This document shows, piece by piece, positions 17,991 to 25,930 of a stretch of DNA of 64,000 nt (position 1 is its first letter; each line of letters begins with the position of its first letter). The DNA comes from Olsenella profusa F0195 (GTDB lineage: Bacteria; Actinomycetota; Coriobacteriia; Coriobacteriales; Atopobiaceae), in NCBI RefSeq assembly GCF_000468755.1, contig NZ_AWEZ01000062.1:62001-126000 (forward strand). Reading direction: 5' to 3'. The notes under the pieces were generated by a model. It worked only from the letters and a program-made list of their open reading frames with translations. It was not told the origin of the DNA and did no database searches. A program made the position numbers and the translations under genes.

Positions 17991-18046
17991 AAAGTCGTAC
18001 GCACGTTTCCGCCGGCCCCGTGCGAGTCGCATGCACCCTCTGGGCC
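17991..18046 (+). repeat. AGTCG intergenic element, copy 3
   Basis: AGTCGTACGCACG at 17993 and GCGAGTCGCATGCACCC at 18022, with AGTCG cores 32 bp apart, then CTCTGGGCCG. The layout and spacing are the same as in the copy at 6735-6798. It starts 10 bp after the stop codon of the PrpR-type regulator. Confidence 0.6.
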
Positions 18047-18271
18047 GCCGCAAGACGGGACAGCCGCTCAACCCATGTGCCTGCGCGAACGCGCGGTGAC
18101 TCCACATAGGGTCGCGAACGGCCGGGGGCAGGCGCGCCGGCGATTGCACGCGACCCGGTTCCATAGCGGAACAGAGCCCAGTTCCCCTCACAATTTCTGC
18201 GCAACCAGCGCCATCGCGTTAGAATGAGGGTAGGCGTTGCGTATTGGCAGTCCACGTATGGAGGGACGATC

Positions 18272-19279
18272 ATGAAGATTCTTGTGTTTGGCACCAAGAG
18301 CTATGACAAGGCCTCGTTCGAGAAGGAGCTGAAGGACTATCCCGACCTCCAGGTAGACTTCACGGAAATCAACCTCACCCCGCTCACGGCCCCCCTCGCC
18401 CAGGGATACAAGGCCGTCTGCGGCTTTGTGAATGCCGACGTCTCCGCCATGACGCTCGAGCTGCTGCGCGGCCTGGGCGTCGAGCTCGTCCTCATGCGCT
18501 GCGCCGGCTTTGATGCCGTCAACGTCGACTTCGCCAAGTCCATCGGCATGCGGGTCACCCGTGTCCCGGCCTACTCGCCCGAGGCCATCGCCGAGCACGC
18601 CATGGCCCTCGCCCTCTGTGCCAACCGCCACATCCACAAGGGCTACATCCGCGTCCGTGAGAACGACTTCTCGCTCGAGGGCCTTGTGGGCACCACCCTG
18701 CACGGCAAGACGGCCGGCATCATCGGCACGGGCCGCATCGGTGCCGCACTCTGCCGCATCTGCAAGGGCTTCGGCATGACGGTCCTGGGTTCCGACCTCT
18801 ACCCCAACCAGAAGCTCATCGACGAGGAGCACGTCATCGACGAGTACGTCGACTACGACGAGCTCTATAGCCGTGCCGACCTCATCAGCCTGCACGCCTT
18901 CCTCAACGAGGACAGCTACCACCTGATCAACGACGAGTCCATCGCAAAGATGAAGGACGGCGTGATCTTCGTCAACACCAGTCGCGGTGCGCTCGTCGAC
19001 ACCGAGGCCCTCATCCGTGGCATCCGTGCGGGCAAGATCGGCGCGGCGGGCCTCGACGTCTACGAGGAGGAGAACGCCAACGTCTACCAGAACCGCGAGG
19101 ATCAGATCCTTGGCCATTCCGTCACCGCGCGCCTCTGCTCCTTCCCCAACGTGGTCATGACCTCCCATCAGGCCTTCTTCACACACGAGGCACTGGGCCA
19201 GATTGCCCGCGTCACGCTCGACAATGCCGAGGCGTATGCAAACGGTAAGGATTTCGTCGATCGCAGCGTCGTGTGCTAG
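18272..19279 (+). CDS. ldhA: D-lactate dehydrogenase-type 2-hydroxyacid dehydrogenase
   Basis: 335 residues, the normal length for fermentative D-LDH. It has an N-terminal MKILVFGTKSYDKASFE typical of LdhA, a Rossmann motif GIIGTGRIGAAL, catalytic Arg in VNTSRGALVD, Glu in GLDVYEEE, and His in VVMTSHQAFFT. These enzymes reduce pyruvate to D-lactate with NADH. ATG at 18272 has GGAGG 8 nt upstream. It is followed by a very strong hairpin and then pyruvate kinase, so a link to the pyruvate node is natural. Other D-2-hydroxyacid specificities remain possible. Confidence 0.87.
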   Translation: MKILVFGTKSYDKASFEKELKDYPDLQVDFTEINLTPLTAPLAQGYKAVCGFVNADVSAMTLELLRGLGVELVLMRCAGFDAVNVDFAKSIGMRVTRVPAYSPEAIAEHAMALALCANRHIHKGYIRVRENDFSLEGLVGTTLHGKTAGIIGTGRIGAALCRICKGFGMTVLGSDLYPNQKLIDEEHVIDEYVDYDELYSRADLISLHAFLNEDSYHLINDESIAKMKDGVIFVNTSRGALVDTEALIRGIRAGKIGAAGLDVYEEENANVYQNREDQILGHSVTARLCSFPNVVMTSHQAFFTHEALGQIARVTLDNAEAYANGKDFVDRSVVC

Positions 19280-19347
19280 GCAAAGCCCTATCCTCGATAA
19301 GGCTTCCGCCAGCAAGCACACCACGGGTGGAATACACGAGAGCATCC

Positions 19348-19376
19348 GGCTGGCCGGCCCCTTGGGCCGGCCAGCC
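19348..19376 (+). terminator. Strong hairpin between ldhA and pyk
   Basis: A perfect 13-bp GC-rich stem (GGCTGGCCGGCCC and its complement) around a CTT loop. There is no long U-tract (only TT follows), so it may terminate weakly, protect the ldhA 3' end, or act in both directions. Confidence 0.65.
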
Positions 19377-19402
19377 TTAGAACGGAGAAGGGAACGACCG
19401 GT

Positions 19403-20845
19403 ATGACCAACAAGAGAACCAAGATCATCTGCACAATGGGTCCTGCCACGGAGAGCGACGACGTCCTGCGCCAGCTCATCGCGAGTGGCATGAACGTGGC
19501 GCGCTTCAACTTCAGCCACGGCAGCCACGACTACCACCGCAACAACATCGACCGCGTGCGGCGCATCTCTGCCGAGCTGGGCATGCCCGTGGCCATCATG
19601 CTGGACACCAAGGGTCCCGAGGTTCGCACCGGCGAGCTGAAGGATCACCAGAAGGTCATGCTAAAGACCGGCGGCACGACCGTCGTCACCACCGATGACG
19701 GCGTCATCGGCACCGCCGAGCGCTTCTCGCTGGACTACAAGGAGCTTCCCAACGAGGTCGAGAAGGGTTCCATCATCCTGATCGACGACGGCCTCATCGG
19801 CCTGGAGGTCGATCACGTCGAGGGCACCGACATGCACTGCGTCATCACCAACGGTGGCGAGCTGGGAGAGAAGAAGGGCGTCAACATCCCCAACGTGGAG
19901 GTGGGCCTGCCCTCCGTCACCGAGCAGGACAGGGCCGACATCATGTTCGGCTGCGAGCTGGGCATTGACGCCATTGCCGCGTCCTTCATCCGCAACGGTG
20001 CCGCCGTGGACGAGATTCGCGAGCTGTGCGCCGAGAACGGCCTGCGTAACCTCTACATCCTCCCCAAGATCGAGAGCGCCATGGGCGTCAGGAACTTCGA
20101 CGAGATCCTCGAGCACTCCGATGGCATCATGGTGGCCCGTGGCGACCTGGGCGTGGAGATCAACCCCGCCGAGGTGCCCCACGTGCAGAAGACGATCATC
20201 AAGAAGTGCAACAAGGCCTACAAGCCCGTCATCACCGCAACGCAGATGCTCGATTCCATGATCCACAACCCGCGCCCCACGCGCGCCGAGGTCGCAGACG
20301 TTGCCAATGCCATCTATGACGGCACCGACTGCATCATGCTCTCCGGCGAGACCGCTGCCGGCCAGTACCCCGTCGAGGCTGTCAAGATGATGGCCTCCAT
20401 CGCCGAGGAGACCGAGAAGTACCTGCCGGAGACCGGCGAGTACCATGACCGTGGCGGCCTGAAGAACGTGAACTCCGCCATCGGCGCCGCTGCCGTCGAG
20501 GTTGCCGATCGCGTGAATGCCAAGTGCATCATCTGCCCGACGCACTCTGGCCGCACGGCTCGCCTGATCTCCAACTTCCGCCCCAAGCTGCCCATTTATG
20601 CGATGTCGCCCTCCAACCACGCCATCCGCAAGACCTGCTTCCAGTGGGGCGTGCAGGCCATCAAGACCACCGAGCAGGGTTCGCTGTCCGCCACCTGCTA
20701 CAACGCCCTGACTGTGGCCAAGGAGAGGGGTGTCGTCAAGACGGGTGACCTCGTGGTCATCACTGCCGGCGACCCTCAGACCTCGCCCTCCCAGGGTGAC
20801 TACATCACGTCCACCAACATGGCGATGGTGTCGCAGATCCAGTAG
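19403..20845 (+). CDS. pyk: Pyruvate kinase
   Basis: 480 residues, complete. It converts PEP and ADP to pyruvate and ATP. Signature stretches in order are TKIICTMGPATES, NFSHGSH, MLDTKGPEVRTG, the catalytic Lys and metal-site region LPKIESAMG, MVARGDLGVEI, ATQMLDSM with PRPTRAEV, and LSGETAAGQYP. The C-terminal domain is complete. The AAGQYP region is the K+/allosteric part of bacterial type enzymes. GAGAAGGGAACG precedes the ATG. A terminator follows at 20869. Confidence 0.97.
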   Translation: MTNKRTKIICTMGPATESDDVLRQLIASGMNVARFNFSHGSHDYHRNNIDRVRRISAELGMPVAIMLDTKGPEVRTGELKDHQKVMLKTGGTTVVTTDDGVIGTAERFSLDYKELPNEVEKGSIILIDDGLIGLEVDHVEGTDMHCVITNGGELGEKKGVNIPNVEVGLPSVTEQDRADIMFGCELGIDAIAASFIRNGAAVDEIRELCAENGLRNLYILPKIESAMGVRNFDEILEHSDGIMVARGDLGVEINPAEVPHVQKTIIKKCNKAYKPVITATQMLDSMIHNPRPTRAEVADVANAIYDGTDCIMLSGETAAGQYPVEAVKMMASIAEETEKYLPETGEYHDRGGLKNVNSAIGAAAVEVADRVNAKCIICPTHSGRTARLISNFRPKLPIYAMSPSNHAIRKTCFQWGVQAIKTTEQGSLSATCYNALTVAKERGVVKTGDLVVITAGDPQTSPSQGDYITSTNMAMVSQIQ

Positions 20846-20868
20846 GGTTCGCCCACGGAGCGTACGGT

Positions 20869-20898
20869 GGGCCTCCGCCACAGACGGGGGCCCTTTTT
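20869..20898 (+). terminator. Rho-independent terminator of pyk
   Basis: A 9-bp stem, GGGCCTCCG with CGGGGGCCC, one G-U pair, 7-nt loop, followed by TTTTT. It lies 24 bp after the pyk stop codon. Confidence 0.9.
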
Positions 20899-20976
20899 GT
20901 GACCTGGGGGTGCGGCTGCAGTGTCGTACCCGTCGCTGGAACGAGGTCTTGCACGCTGAGGCAGAACGTGAGGGAC

Positions 20977-22215
20977 TCACTCGATGCACTCCACATGATT
21001 TCGCAGCGAGAACCATGCACCAACCGTCACAAGCACCGCTCCGAGGGAGATGAAGACGGCGGACGGCGCACCTATCCATGCGACAAACCCGCAATAGAGA
21101 GACGAGAGCGGAGCAGCACCAAAGGAGGCAAGGCTCATCACTGAAATTGCCGTTGCGGTATCGGAACCCCGTGCCTGCGTGATGAAACGTGTGACAAGCA
21201 AGGTCGAGCCCACGCCGCTGCCCAAACCCGCAGCTACAGAGAGCAGTGACGCAAGCGTGTGAGAACTTGTCGCCCCTGCAGCAGCAAACCCAAGCCCAGC
21301 GACGACGATCCCCCGTCCGATATGCGGTTCGGCCCTCTGGGGAACCACAAGGGCCATAAGGCATGCCGCAACGGCCGCACCTGCCCCATAACACGCGAGC
21401 ACCTGTCCCAATTGGAAACCATCCCAAGCGCGAGCCGTGGCCAGCATGGCATATCCCGTATTCGTGAGCCCAGAGGCAGCAAACTCCGCCAGCACGATCA
21501 ACACGAGACACGGACGAAACACACTGTTGGCAAGTATGCGCTTGACGCTCCCGAGCATCCGCGTCCCTAACGTATGGAGCGGGCGCCCATCCGTCAGGGA
21601 GGTACGGCAGCATTGCTCCCGTACCATGAGCAGGCAGGCAAGGGACACGAGCGACACAACGGCGAGCATTGAGAAGAGCATGCGTGGAGAGAGGAAGCCG
21701 AGCAGTGCGCCGCCAAGAAGTGGTCCTGCCACCACTCCCAGCCGCTGTATCCCGGAAAACAGCGGCTGGATTCTCTCGATCGTATCCTCAGACGAAACCG
21801 TGGTGACCATGCTTTGCGAACTTGGCAGATAAAAGGCCTCAATACAACCGAAGAGCAGAGCCGCCGCCAACAAGGCCCCCATCATGGGCACGGGCCTATC
21901 GCCACAAGCCACGGCCAGAGCGCCGAGCACGACCATGCGCAGGAAGCTCGCCCTCACGGCAACTCGACGAAACCCCCTCCCATCGGCAAAGGCCCCTGCA
22001 GGTAGAAGTAGGATGGCGCGCGGCAGGGCACCAATCGAAACGACAAGGCCAGCAACGAGGTCGGATTCGGCTAGTGCCAAGGCATACCAGGCCAACGCAA
22101 GATAGAAGACCTGATCCCCCATGACGCTGACGGCATAGCCAAGGAGAAAGAGCGTGACGTTCCTCCCGCTCCCACCGGAATGCAGCGAGGGCGCAGTCCC
22201 CTCCACAGGAGTCAC
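20977..22215 (-). CDS. MFS efflux transporter
   Basis: 412 residues with about 12 membrane segments. The loop 2-3 motif is GAFADGRGFRRVAVR, a variant of the MFS signature GxxxDRxGRR, and the protein has a symmetrical second half. The pattern resembles drug/siderophore exporters of the EntS/MFS_3 type (VSVMGDQVFYLALAW near the start). GTG at 22215 overlaps the stop of the small upstream gene by 4 nt (GTGA), so translation is probably coupled. Substrate unknown; the divergent ArsR-like gene probably regulates it. Confidence 0.83.
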   Translation of the reverse strand: MTPVEGTAPSLHSGGSGRNVTLFLLGYAVSVMGDQVFYLALAWYALALAESDLVAGLVVSIGALPRAILLLPAGAFADGRGFRRVAVRASFLRMVVLGALAVACGDRPVPMMGALLAAALLFGCIEAFYLPSSQSMVTTVSSEDTIERIQPLFSGIQRLGVVAGPLLGGALLGFLSPRMLFSMLAVVSLVSLACLLMVREQCCRTSLTDGRPLHTLGTRMLGSVKRILANSVFRPCLVLIVLAEFAASGLTNTGYAMLATARAWDGFQLGQVLACYGAGAAVAACLMALVVPQRAEPHIGRGIVVAGLGFAAAGATSSHTLASLLSVAAGLGSGVGSTLLVTRFITQARGSDTATAISVMSLASFGAAPLSSLYCGFVAWIGAPSAVFISLGAVLVTVGAWFSLRNHVECIE

Positions 22216-22409
22216 AGCCGCACTCCTTCTCTTATGGCAAGCGATTCCATATCAATGAGATACGATCGGCTCGTCACGGAACAATCTCCCGTGAGCAAGT
22301 ACTGCACTATCTGGCCAACCACACTCCTGGGAACTGAGTTGAGCGTACGGTAGTCGTCCTCGCGTTTGAACGCATCGTCATAGGGCGCGAAACTGTCATA
22401 CACCTCCAC
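22212..22409 (-). CDS. Small unknown protein coupled to the MFS gene
   Basis: 65 residues from a GTG at 22409; AGGAAGG lies about 8 nt upstream, and in-frame stops upstream rule out a longer form. Sequence features are acidic N-terminus (YDSFAPYDDAFKREDDYRTL) and a central hydrophobic patch (VVGQIVQYLL). No family is recognised. Its 4-nt overlap with the transporter and its own promoter support it being real. It could be a remnant of a longer protein. Confidence 0.5.
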   Translation of the reverse strand: MEVYDSFAPYDDAFKREDDYRTLNSVPRSVVGQIVQYLLTGDCSVTSRSYLIDMESLAIREGVRL

Positions 22410-22466
22410 GAGATCCGCCTTCCTCGAGTCCGCGCCTGTATACTGATGACCATTTTATCAACATAT

Positions 22467-22495
22467 ATTGTACAATTATTATTGCTAAATTTCAA
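22467..22495 (-). promoter_or_regulatory. Promoter and palindromic operator of the MFS operon
   Basis: On the minus strand TTGAAA (22495-22490) and TACAAT (22472-22467) are separated by exactly 17 bp, a near-consensus sigma-70 promoter in locally AT-rich DNA. The -10 overlaps a 10-bp palindrome ATTGTACAAT (22467-22476), a plausible operator for the divergent ArsR-like regulator. Confidence 0.7.
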
Positions 22496-22574
22496 AGGGA
22501 AATTTGGGCGAGCCGGCATGACTCACCGCTATGGCAGAATTGCTCAGGAGCCATCACTGAGGATAGAGGGCAGC

Positions 22575-23168
22575 ATGGGAAAGTCAGAAACAATTAAGCG
22601 TACAGTCACTGATATCACTACGCTTAGGGTCATGTCGAACCCAGAGCGCATGCGAATCCTCGGCCTTCTACGAAACCGGGGTGCTCACACAGTGGGACAG
22701 ATCAGCTCCGAGATTGGCCTCGCACCAGGGAGCGTGAGCTATCATTTAAAGAGGCTTGCCGCTGTGGGGCTTGCCGAGCAGATGACTAACCCTGACATGG
22801 ATCGCCGTCAAAGTTGGTGGCAGGCATCTGACGCAGCAATTGAGCCGGCAGTCAGCCCAGATGAAGGGGCCAGCAAAGAAGTCCGACTGGAGTTGGGACG
22901 TGCCTCGGTACGCACCTATTTCGAAGCATATGAGCGCTACCTGCAAGGCTACAGGGACTTGCCGCGCGCATGGCGCGAGCATGAGATACGTCTTGATACC
23001 GTGCTTTCTCTCACACCAGAGGAGATGGGACAGTTCGAATCTGACCTGGAGGCGCTTTTAGACGCGTGGACAAAGAGAGTGGCGGCTACGACAGGGCACG
23101 CCTCCTCGAACCACGATCATCGCAGCCAGGTGCTCATCGCACTCCTTGGATTCCCCTGGCAGCCTTAA
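22575..23168 (+). CDS. ArsR-like winged-helix regulator
   Basis: About 197 residues. The N-terminal winged-helix region (LRVMSNPERMRILGLLRNRG, then GLAPGSVSYHLKRLAAVGL) is typical of ArsR/HTH_20 regulators. The C-terminal half is helical and acidic (EAYERYLQGYRDLPRAW) and carries no metal-binding cysteines, so it is probably not a classical metal sensor. ATG at 22575 has GAGGG 6 nt upstream; earlier in-frame ATGs (22446, 22518) lie inside the divergent promoter region. It diverges from the MFS operon. Confidence 0.8.
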   Translation: MGKSETIKRTVTDITTLRVMSNPERMRILGLLRNRGAHTVGQISSEIGLAPGSVSYHLKRLAAVGLAEQMTNPDMDRRQSWWQASDAAIEPAVSPDEGASKEVRLELGRASVRTYFEAYERYLQGYRDLPRAWREHEIRLDTVLSLTPEEMGQFESDLEALLDAWTKRVAATTGHASSNHDHRSQVLIALLGFPWQP

Positions 23169-23210
23169 CACCGTAGTAGCCACTGGAATGGCATCCTCGC
23201 GGCAGGAAGA

Positions 23211-23240
23211 GGGCTCCGGAGCAGGTTCGCCCCGGAGCCC
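23211..23240. terminator. Bidirectional hairpin between convergent genes
   Basis: A perfect 9-bp stem, GGGCTCCGG/CCGGAGCCC, 12-nt loop, just after the ArsR-like gene and directly abutting the repeat array. No U-tract on either side, so termination is tentative. Confidence 0.5.
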
Positions 23241-23445
23241 TGTGGGTGCCAATCGATCCGTGTGGGTGCCAAATGATTCGTGTGGGTGCCTTTCTCCCGG
23301 GAGGGGCCGACAAAATCCCAGTTCGCAAGAGGCCGAGACGGGAGATTGGCACCCACATGCAGCAAATCACACCCACACGGTGAGAATGACACCCACAGCG
23401 GTGGAGAATCGCACCCACATGCAGCAAATCGCACCCACATGGGGA
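23241..23445. repeat. GTGGGTGCC periodic array with 75-bp hairpin core, copy 1
   Basis: Three forward copies of GTGGGTGCC start at 23242, 23262 and 23282 (20-bp period). Five reverse copies carry CACCCAC at 23350, 23370, 23390, 23412 and 23432 (20-22 bp period). The innermost pair forms a stem, GTGGGTGCC-TT-TCTCCCG against CGGGAGA-TT-GGCACCCAC, whose two motifs start 66 bp apart. A second locus at 51498-51596 has the identical core spacing. It fills the gap between convergent genes; no gene is seen. Confidence 0.85.
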
Positions 23446-23489
23446 TGCCCCATGCATCACACGCACACGAGGAGCTTGCGCCCTCGCCT

Positions 23490-24860
23490 TTAGCGCTCGC
23501 AGAGCCAGAGATGCGTGGTGAAGGGCTCCACCTCGGAGCCACCACCGAAGTCGTGCCACTCCCCTGTCGCCAGATCGGTCGCCCGACCGCACTGCGCATC
23601 GAAGTGGAAGGTCACGGGCTCGCTACCGGCGTTCACGGCCACGATGACGCGCTCGTGCTTGCTTGTGCGCTGGAAGAGCAGCGTGGTGGACGACACCTGG
23701 ATCTCGGTGTAGTCGCCCCAGCAGAGCGCCTCAAAGCCAGGGGCGTCCTTCTTGCGCGCCGCCGCATACGCGGCGATGGCTTCCGTGAGCTCGTTCCACT
23801 CGGGCGCATCCAGCGCGGGACGCAGCTCGTGGTCGCCAAACCTCTGCTCGCCCTCGATGCCCCACTCGCTGCCATAGTACAGGCAGGGCACACCGGGGAT
23901 GCCAAAGAGCAGGCCATACAGGCATGGGAGCTGGCGTGTGTCATCCAGCTTGGTGGCAATGCGCGGCACATCGTGGTTGTCCACGAAGTTGAGCAGGTGT
24001 CTGCCCGTATAGAGGTCCCAGGGGTCGCTCCCGCTCTGGCGATTGAGGGCGTAGGCCACCTCATGCATGTTGGACGAGTTCATGGATGACCAGAGGCCCT
24101 TGTACACCTCGTAGTTGGTGACGGAGTCCGCGAGGGTGTCCCCCATCCACTGGTTGTAGTCGCCGAACATGGTCTCGCCCACCAGCACGAACTTGCCGTC
24201 GTACGCTCCCAGGCGCTCCGTGCGCCTTGCCGTGAGCTCGTCGGCGATGCGGCGCAGGTACTCCAGGAAGCCACGGTCGAGGCAATAGGCCACGTCCAGG
24301 CGCAGGCCGTCGATGTCGAACTCCTCCTCCCAGCCACGAATGACATCGGCCAGGCAGTCATTGAGCTCGAGGTTGCCATGGTTGAGCTTGACGAGGTAGG
24401 GCACGCCCGCCCACGTCTCGTAGGAGAGGCCGTCGTCCCACTCGGTGTTACCGTCCCAGTCGATGTTGAACCAACCGGCATAGGGGCTGCTCTCACGGTT
24501 CTTAAGCACGTCCTGAAAGGCCCAGAACCCACGCCCCACGTGATTGAACACGCCGTCGAGCAGCACCTTGATGCCGGCCTCATGACAGGCGTCCACCACC
24601 CTGCGCAGGTCCGCATTGGTGCCCAGGCGGCGGTCGACGGTCTTGTAGTCGCGCGTGTCGTAGCCATGCGCGTCGCTTTCGAACACGGGGTTGAGCATGA
24701 GGCAGGTGGCGCCCAGCTTGGTCATGTGCTCGATCCAACCATGATCCACGAGCTGCAGGATGCGCGGTTCCGGATCGGACGTGCCATCGTTCTCATACGG
24801 GGCACCTGTCAGCCCCAGCGGATACACCTGATAGACCACGGATCCCTCATACCAGTTCAT
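23490..24860 (-). CDS. GH13 alpha-glucosidase/amylase-family enzyme
   Basis: About 456 residues. The (beta/alpha)8 glycosidase has YQVYPLG at strand 1, DGVFNHVG (region I), the nucleophile Asp in DGLRLDVAY (region II), the acid/base Glu in LVGETMFG (region III), and FVDNHDVPR (region IV). A short C-terminal beta domain follows. There is no signal peptide, so it acts inside the cell, probably on short alpha-glucans. ATG at 24860 has GGAGG 4 nt upstream. No sugar transporter is adjacent. The stop lies next to the periodic repeat array. Confidence 0.92.
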   Translation of the reverse strand: MNWYEGSVVYQVYPLGLTGAPYENDGTSDPEPRILQLVDHGWIEHMTKLGATCLMLNPVFESDAHGYDTRDYKTVDRRLGTNADLRRVVDACHEAGIKVLLDGVFNHVGRGFWAFQDVLKNRESSPYAGWFNIDWDGNTEWDDGLSYETWAGVPYLVKLNHGNLELNDCLADVIRGWEEEFDIDGLRLDVAYCLDRGFLEYLRRIADELTARRTERLGAYDGKFVLVGETMFGDYNQWMGDTLADSVTNYEVYKGLWSSMNSSNMHEVAYALNRQSGSDPWDLYTGRHLLNFVDNHDVPRIATKLDDTRQLPCLYGLLFGIPGVPCLYYGSEWGIEGEQRFGDHELRPALDAPEWNELTEAIAAYAAARKKDAPGFEALCWGDYTEIQVSSTTLLFQRTSKHERVIVAVNAGSEPVTFHFDAQCGRATDLATGEWHDFGGGSEVEPFTTHLWLCER

Positions 24861-24881
24861 AGAACCTCCCGTCTGGCGCAT

Positions 24882-25156
24882 GCGCCAGGTCGCAGTGTCA
24901 CTTCATTGTAGGTGCTCGTCCACCGATTCCCAGGCCTATACTGGCTTTCGGGCAAAAGGGGGGAATATGAGCACATCGGCATCGGACGTCTCGTCCTCGG
25001 CGCGCGAGGGGCATCTCGCATACGTCACGGAGACGTACCCCTAGCTCTTGGACTGTGACCGTGTGGGCAGTGCGCCGCGTCCCATGGGCAAGAGCCGCGC
25101 CATGCCCTCAAGGGCTACGTCGGGGGCACGACGTGCTTCCGTGAGGTTGCCCGGTG
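24882..25156. other. Intergenic region with a possible decayed plus-strand gene start
   Basis: An ATG at 24967 with GGGGGG 3-4 nt upstream opens a 25-codon frame ending in TAG at 25042. The same frame stays open after the stop for about 40 more codons. This looks like the N-terminus of a degraded gene. I recognise no family. Confidence 0.25.
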
Positions 25157-25876
25157 TTATCGCAGGTAGAACTTGGGTGGCGCAGCGAGCTCCGGTGCCG
25201 ACGCGCCTTCGCGCGCGTAGGCCAGAAGGCCCCGCTCCAGACGTTCCTGCACGTCGTGGGACATGTGCTCGAAGAGTCCCGCCGCCAGCATACGGTAGTG
25301 CGGCGTCTCGCTGAGATAGTGCTCCTGGTTCGCGCGCACGATGGCATCGGACACGTCCACGGCACGACGCACATCCCCCTCCGCAATGCGGTACTGGGGA
25401 AATGCCACGGCCTGCGCGATGAGCGCGTCATCCACCCTGCAGAGCATCGAGATGTCCAACGTACGTCCAAAGAGCGCGAAGTCATCCTGCTTGAGGACGC
25501 GCGTCGCGTTCCCCGAGGGAATGTGACGCTTCATGCGAAACGCATTCACCCAGTGGTTGTAGCCATTGTCCGCCACAAGGTGACACCAGGCGCCCAGCGT
25601 CACGTCGCTCACGTGTCCGGCGTCATCCGCGCTGGGTAGGCCATAGCGCTCCCAGAACTCCCAGAAGCGGGCCTCGGGCACAAAGGCGGGGTCGGCGAAG
25701 TGCGTTTCGCGATACTCGATCGTACGGGTGATGGGCCGTACCATGTAGCCCACGTAGACGTCTGGCACGAAGTTGCCGAAGAGAAAGGCGTTCACATCGT
25801 GAATGCCCAGCTCATCGGCCGTATGCTCGCGGAGGAGCCGCTCGACGTGCGCGGTATGTACGTTCCAGCTTGGCAT
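25157..25876 (-). CDS. Zinc-dependent phospholipase C-like protein
   Basis: 239 residues. The N-terminal Trp-x-x-His arrangement (MPSWNVHTAHVERLL), a His/Asp-rich helical middle (GNFVPDVYVGY, then GAWCHLVADNGYNHWVN) and the overall all-helical composition resemble the Zn_dep_PLPC family. That family contains clostridial phospholipases and many uncharacterised intracellular relatives. No signal peptide is present, so secretion as a toxin is not suggested and the substrate is unknown. It stands alone, 54 bp beyond the pheT stop. Confidence 0.65.
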   Translation of the reverse strand: MPSWNVHTAHVERLLREHTADELGIHDVNAFLFGNFVPDVYVGYMVRPITRTIEYRETHFADPAFVPEARFWEFWERYGLPSADDAGHVSDVTLGAWCHLVADNGYNHWVNAFRMKRHIPSGNATRVLKQDDFALFGRTLDISMLCRVDDALIAQAVAFPQYRIAEGDVRRAVDVSDAIVRANQEHYLSETPHYRMLAAGLFEHMSHDVQERLERGLLAYAREGASAPELAAPPKFYLR

Positions 25877-25930
25877 AGCGGCATGGTACCCGCATGACAG
25901 CGGGAAGGCTGCCTCACGGGTGCCTCCGAG

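Noticed and set aside
23241-23445. CRISPR-like array
   Set aside because: Repeats are about 9 bp with 11-bp spacers, occur in both orientations, and have no adjacent cas genes.
25042-25156. Read-through gene downstream of the short frame at 24967
   Set aside because: It has no recognisable family and collides with the convergent phospholipase-like gene; recorded only as a possible remnant.
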